Below, one piece after another: positions 4,571 through 6,365 of a stretch of DNA of 6,365 bases. The notes beneath the pieces were generated by a model. The model saw nothing but the letters and a program-made list of their open reading frames with translations. It searched no databases and was not told where the DNA came from. The number at the start of each line of letters is the position of its first letter. Position 1 is the stretch's first letter. Where the stretch lies: NCBI GenBank assembly GCA_964610175.1, contig CAZSVE010000121.1:1-6365 (forward strand), read 5' to 3'. The translations under genes and the position numbers were made by a program. This DNA comes from CAZSVE01 sp964610175 (GTDB lineage Bacteria; Pseudomonadota; Gammaproteobacteria; HK1).

Positions 4571-4966
4571 TCACGGAAGGAATGATTGATCGAGCGCTGC
4601 CATTTTTTTATCAAGCGTGAGAACACCAAGGTTGCGGTGGGCATAATCATTGGCAATGAGTCGATCGAGAAGGCCACAGCCATGCGCGAAGGAGAGGATG
4701 GGAAACACTTCCAACCCATTCAAAGGACGCACGAGCCCGCTTTTCAGGACTTGAGAAAGGCCTCCCCGTGAACTTGCCTTATCCAGGCCATAGTGATGTT
4801 GCAGGACGATGTAGGCCTCGCCTATCACCTGATTCGAAGCAAAAACCGCGGATCCTTTCTCTACGAGATCCGTTAGTTTTTCCACGCAATCATCGAAACG
4901 ATCTTCTGGGTCACCTGTGACGAGCCGGACCAAGATGGACGTATCAATCCCGTAATGCTGCGTCAT
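4571..4966 (-). CDS. PIN-domain toxin, VapC-like ribonuclease
   Basis: The 131-residue protein has the PIN fold pattern of Mg2+-dependent RNases. The four expected acidic residues are Asp8 in YGIDTSILVRL, Glu50 in NQVIGEAYIVL, Asp101 in LLDRLIANDYA and Asp119 in VLTLDKKMAAL. Family toxins cleave tRNA or other RNAs and are held inactive by the cognate antitoxin; the target here cannot be told from sequence. ATG at 4964-4966 is chosen because it directly precedes the first PIN strand and overlaps the end of the antitoxin gene by 23 bases, indicating translational coupling; GAGAAG upstream is a weak ribosome binding site. The same frame is open further upstream to 5086, but only as antitoxin antisense-frame sequence. 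A strong palindrome 23 bases past the stop likely ends transcription. The catalytic residues appear intact. Confidence 0.87.
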   Translation of the reverse strand: MTQHYGIDTSILVRLVTGDPEDRFDDCVEKLTDLVEKGSAVFASNQVIGEAYIVLQHHYGLDKASSRGGLSQVLKSGLVRPLNGLEVFPILSFAHGCGLLDRLIANDYAHRNLGVLTLDKKMAALDQSFLP

Positions 4967-5186
4967 ATGTTTCTTCTCGAAAACGTTCCAAGTCGAAAGT
5001 CCCGAGTCCCTGCCTGATGTTTTGCTTGAGAGGAGCCAGCCGAGCCGGATCGATTTTTTGCGGCTTGAGCATGATGCCTGCTTCACTCGGCCAGAGTTCC
5101 AGATAATCCCCTTGCTGAACGCCCAGCGCCTCCAATATAGCCGCTGGGAAAGTCACCTGACGTTTTGCTGTTACCTTGACACGCAT
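4944..5186 (-). CDS. AbrB/SpoVT-fold antitoxin (VapB-like)
   Basis: The 80-residue protein begins with a swapped-hairpin DNA-binding domain: MRVKVTAKRQVTFPAAILEA, then LGVQQGDYLELW (about residues 1-45), the usual pattern of MazE/VapB antitoxins. The C-terminal half (about 46-80, DPARLAPLKQNIRQGLGTF and ERFREETYDAALRD) is charged and helical, as expected for the part that wraps the toxin. ATG at 5184-5186 is supported by an excellent ribosome binding site, AAGGAGG (5195-5201 on the plus strand as CCTCCTT), eight bases away. An earlier ATG at 5289-5291 would add an implausible N-terminus and would read through the promoter. It precedes and overlaps the toxin gene and probably represses its own promoter through the adjacent inverted repeat. 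Confidence 0.88.
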   Translation of the reverse strand: MRVKVTAKRQVTFPAAILEALGVQQGDYLELWPSEAGIMLKPQKIDPARLAPLKQNIRQGLGTFDLERFREETYDAALRD

Positions 5187-5190
5187 AATT

Positions 5191-5231
5191 ATATCCTCCT
5201 TACCAAATATATAGCATCGGTAAGGAGATAT
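5191..5231 (-). promoter_or_regulatory. inverted-repeat operator of the toxin-antitoxin operon
   Basis: CTCCTTACC (5196-5204) and GGTAAGGAG (5219-5227) are a perfect nine-base inverted repeat around 14 A/T-rich bases. Skipping one base (5195) the symmetry continues with ATAT (5191-5194) and ATAT (5228-5231). One arm contains the antitoxin Shine-Dalgarno sequence and the centre holds the likely -10 box. This is what one expects for a site where the antitoxin, alone or with toxin, shuts off its own operon. In RNA the same arms, if transcribed, could hide the ribosome binding site. Confidence 0.65.
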
Positions 5232-5236
5232 CGCAA
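5208..5236 (-). promoter_or_regulatory. putative sigma-70 promoter of the toxin-antitoxin operon
   Basis: On the minus strand, TTGCGA (5236-5231) and TATATA (5213-5208) are separated by 17 bases, matching four of six consensus positions at each box. The -10 box sits inside the inverted repeat. The predicted transcript start would be near 5200, leaving a very short leader close to the ribosome binding site, so the assignment is tentative. Confidence 0.45.
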
Positions 5237-5311
5237 TATGTACCCATTCCGGCCCATCGAATGTGAACGAGAGCACAGTGCGGCAGGCCACAACCGAACT
5301 ATTTTTGCCTC

Positions 5312-5353
5312 CTCGAAAAAATTCGTGGCTGGATTTTGGGACAGAATGCTAAA
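5312..5353 (+). repeat. family 5 intergenic repeat, diverged copy
   Basis: CTCGAAAAAATTCGTGGC, a T/G-rich stretch, and AGAATGCTAAAT recall the order of blocks in the minus-strand reading of 1-60 and, for the first block, 6304-6350. The similarity is modest. The surrounding stretch 5240-5447 has no gene. Confidence 0.35.
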
Positions 5354-5390
5354 TCATGCTTTGTCGGTTCGAGGCAAAGCCTCGCCAGGT
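5340..5390 (-). repeat. family 3 head fragment, copy f, downstream of thiD
   Basis: On the minus strand the hairpin CGAGGC, TTT, GCCTCG (5384-5370) is followed by AACCGACAAAGCATGA, matching the head of copies a and c (GAGCCGATGAAGCATG and GATCCGACAAAGCATGA). The tail with GCGGGAAATAAACGAA is missing. It lies about 60 bases past the thiD stop, so the hairpin could act at the 3' end of the thiD message, but no T-run follows. Confidence 0.5.
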
Positions 5391-5447
5391 CGTAGCTTCG
5401 ATGTTCCCGATCCGTCGGGTTTTCCATCCTCGAATGTCCAAGGATCT

Positions 5448-6287
5448 TCACTCCCAATACTGAAAAAAGTGATGCACCGGCCCATGTCCCTGTCCGATGG
5501 TATATCGGGCACCGGCCCGGATGGCGTGCTCGATATAGGATTTGGCGTTCTCCACCGCGGCCTCCACGTCGTGCCCCCTGGCGATGTAGGCGGCAATGGC
5601 CGACGACAGGGTGCAACCCGTGCCATGGTTGTTGCGGGTATCGATGCGCTCGCCTTTCAAGGGTTTGATACGCTCCTCGCTCGCCAGGTAGAGAAAATCG
5701 GTGCTGTCGTTTCCCCGTGCGTGTCCACCCTTGATGAGAATATTCGGGCTACCGTACCCGGCCAGTTTCGCGGCGCCTCGACATATGGCATCGAAACCCT
5801 CCAGTTTATCATCGATCAACAGCTCGGCCTCCGGGATGTTCGGGGTAACCACCTTGGCGAGCGGCATGAGATATTTTTTCATGGCGTCCATGGCATCATC
5901 CTGCACGAGTCTGTCGCCGCTTTGGGCCACCATCACCGGGTCCAACACGATGTTGTCGGCGCCATGGGCTTGCAGCCGGGTCGCAATGGTCTCGATAAGT
6001 TCAGCAGAATAGAGCATTCCGATCTTGATGGCATCGGCGCCGATATCCGTGAAGACGGCCGATATCTGATCGGCGACGAACGCCGGCGGGACAGCATGCA
6101 CCCCCATGACGCCCTGGGTGTTTTGCGCCGTCAGGGCAGTGATTACGGACATGCCGTAGCAACCGATGGCGGAAATGGTCTTCAGATCGGCCTGAATGCC
6201 TGCACCGCCGCCACTATCGGACCCGGCGATGGTCAATACCTTGTGGTAGCTACGTGATTGGTTTTGTTCCATGGTTTGTTTGGTCAT
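5448..6287 (-). CDS. thiD: hydroxymethylpyrimidine/phosphomethylpyrimidine kinase
   Basis: The 279-residue ribokinase-fold enzyme phosphorylates HMP to HMP-P and then HMP-PP, the pyrimidine half of thiamine, in the cytoplasm. The N-terminal signature is TIAGSDSGGGAGIQADLKT (residues 19-37), followed by YGMSVITALTAQNTQGV (44-60), KIGML (88-92), VLDPVMVAQSGDRL (114-127), TPNIPEAELL (148-157), KGGH (186-189) and the anion-hole/catalytic block HGTGCTLSSAIAAY (221-234), with Cys225 as the family's active-site cysteine. The C-terminus GQGHGPVHHFF is also typical. Length fits stand-alone ThiD (about 266), with no ThiE or ThiN fusion. ATG at 6285-6287 is preceded by GAGAAGAG; ATG at 6270-6272 is possible but has no ribosome binding site. 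The frame is open to the window edge through repeat sequence, which I do not count as coding. Its product step directly uses the HMP released by TenA. Confidence 0.95.
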   Translation of the reverse strand: MTKQTMEQNQSRSYHKVLTIAGSDSGGGAGIQADLKTISAIGCYGMSVITALTAQNTQGVMGVHAVPPAFVADQISAVFTDIGADAIKIGMLYSAELIETIATRLQAHGADNIVLDPVMVAQSGDRLVQDDAMDAMKKYLMPLAKVVTPNIPEAELLIDDKLEGFDAICRGAAKLAGYGSPNILIKGGHARGNDSTDFLYLASEERIKPLKGERIDTRNNHGTGCTLSSAIAAYIARGHDVEAAVENAKSYIEHAIRAGARYTIGQGHGPVHHFFQYWE

Positions 6288-6303
6288 CGTTCTCTTCTCG
6301 ATG

Positions 6304-6350
6304 TATCGGAAAAATGGCTCTTCAGAAAAATTCGTGGGTAATTTTCTACG
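6304..6350 (+). repeat. family 5 intergenic repeat, copy at the right edge
   Basis: The stretch opens with TATCGGAAAAA, the same opening as family 2, then switches to GGCTCTTCAGAAAAATTCG and TGGGTAATTTTCTACG, which matches the minus-strand reading of 1-60. It occupies the leader of thiD, so the thiD promoter lies in it or beyond the window. The last bases, GAATCTTGGCG, resemble an inner piece of family 2. Confidence 0.5.
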
Positions 6351-6365
6351 AATCTTGGCGTCCAT

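Noticed and set aside
4967..5086. An upstream extension of the toxin by 40 residues
   Set aside because: This stretch encodes the antitoxin in another frame, and the PIN domain begins right at the ATG at 4966.
5022..6257. A long plus-strand open frame of 411 codons
   Set aside because: It is antisense to thiD and crosses the antitoxin promoter region. Its translation shows no recognisable motif, while the minus strand has the complete ThiD signatures.

Overview
The window reads as a bacterial chromosome segment, most likely from a gammaproteobacterium. The basis is the close RNase III resemblance to the enteric enzyme, the ApbE lipoprotein type and the ThiD/TenA style. This is a judgement from protein similarity only; no rRNA or other taxonomic marker is present. 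The organism appears rich in short intergenic repeats, as seen in large genomes of some uncultivated or symbiotic lineages, but I cannot name it.

All recognisable genes lie on the minus strand. From high to low coordinates, which is their direction of transcription, they are: thiD (6287-5448, HMP/HMP-P kinase), a vapB-like AbrB-fold antitoxin (5186-4944) overlapping a vapC-like PIN toxin (4966-4571), tenA (4195-3509, aminopyrimidine aminohydrolase), rnc (3156-2458, RNase III), apbE (1930-818, FAD:protein FMN transferase lipoprotein), and a truncated uncharacterised gene (677-351). Apart from the overlapping toxin-antitoxin pair they are not a tight operon, because gaps of 140 to 530 bases separate them. 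thiD and tenA both serve supply of the thiamine pyrimidine moiety, with the toxin-antitoxin module between them. apbE supplies covalent flavin to redox complexes, and rnc processes structured RNA.

Nearly every gap is filled by short dispersed repeats that recur within these 6.4 kb. I call them family 1 (TGTCATTTCGAG hairpin, 66-146, with a possible relic at 2060-2088), family 2 (about 80 bp with a covarying stem-loop, four copies), family 3 (about 50 to 110 bp, five of the six copies ending in a GCGGGAAATAAACGAA-like tail), family 4 (about 30 bp CCGGC hairpin, three copies) and family 5 (about 40 bp, three copies). Families 3 and 2 sit head to head as a unit of about 190 bp in two successive gaps (2251-2436 and 3232-3426). 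One family 2 copy ends exactly at the apbE start codon, and the truncated gene at 351-677 decays into family 4 and 2 sequence. These repeats are the most unusual part of the window.

No rRNA, tRNA, CRISPR array, intact transposase, prophage gene or TPP riboswitch was recognised.
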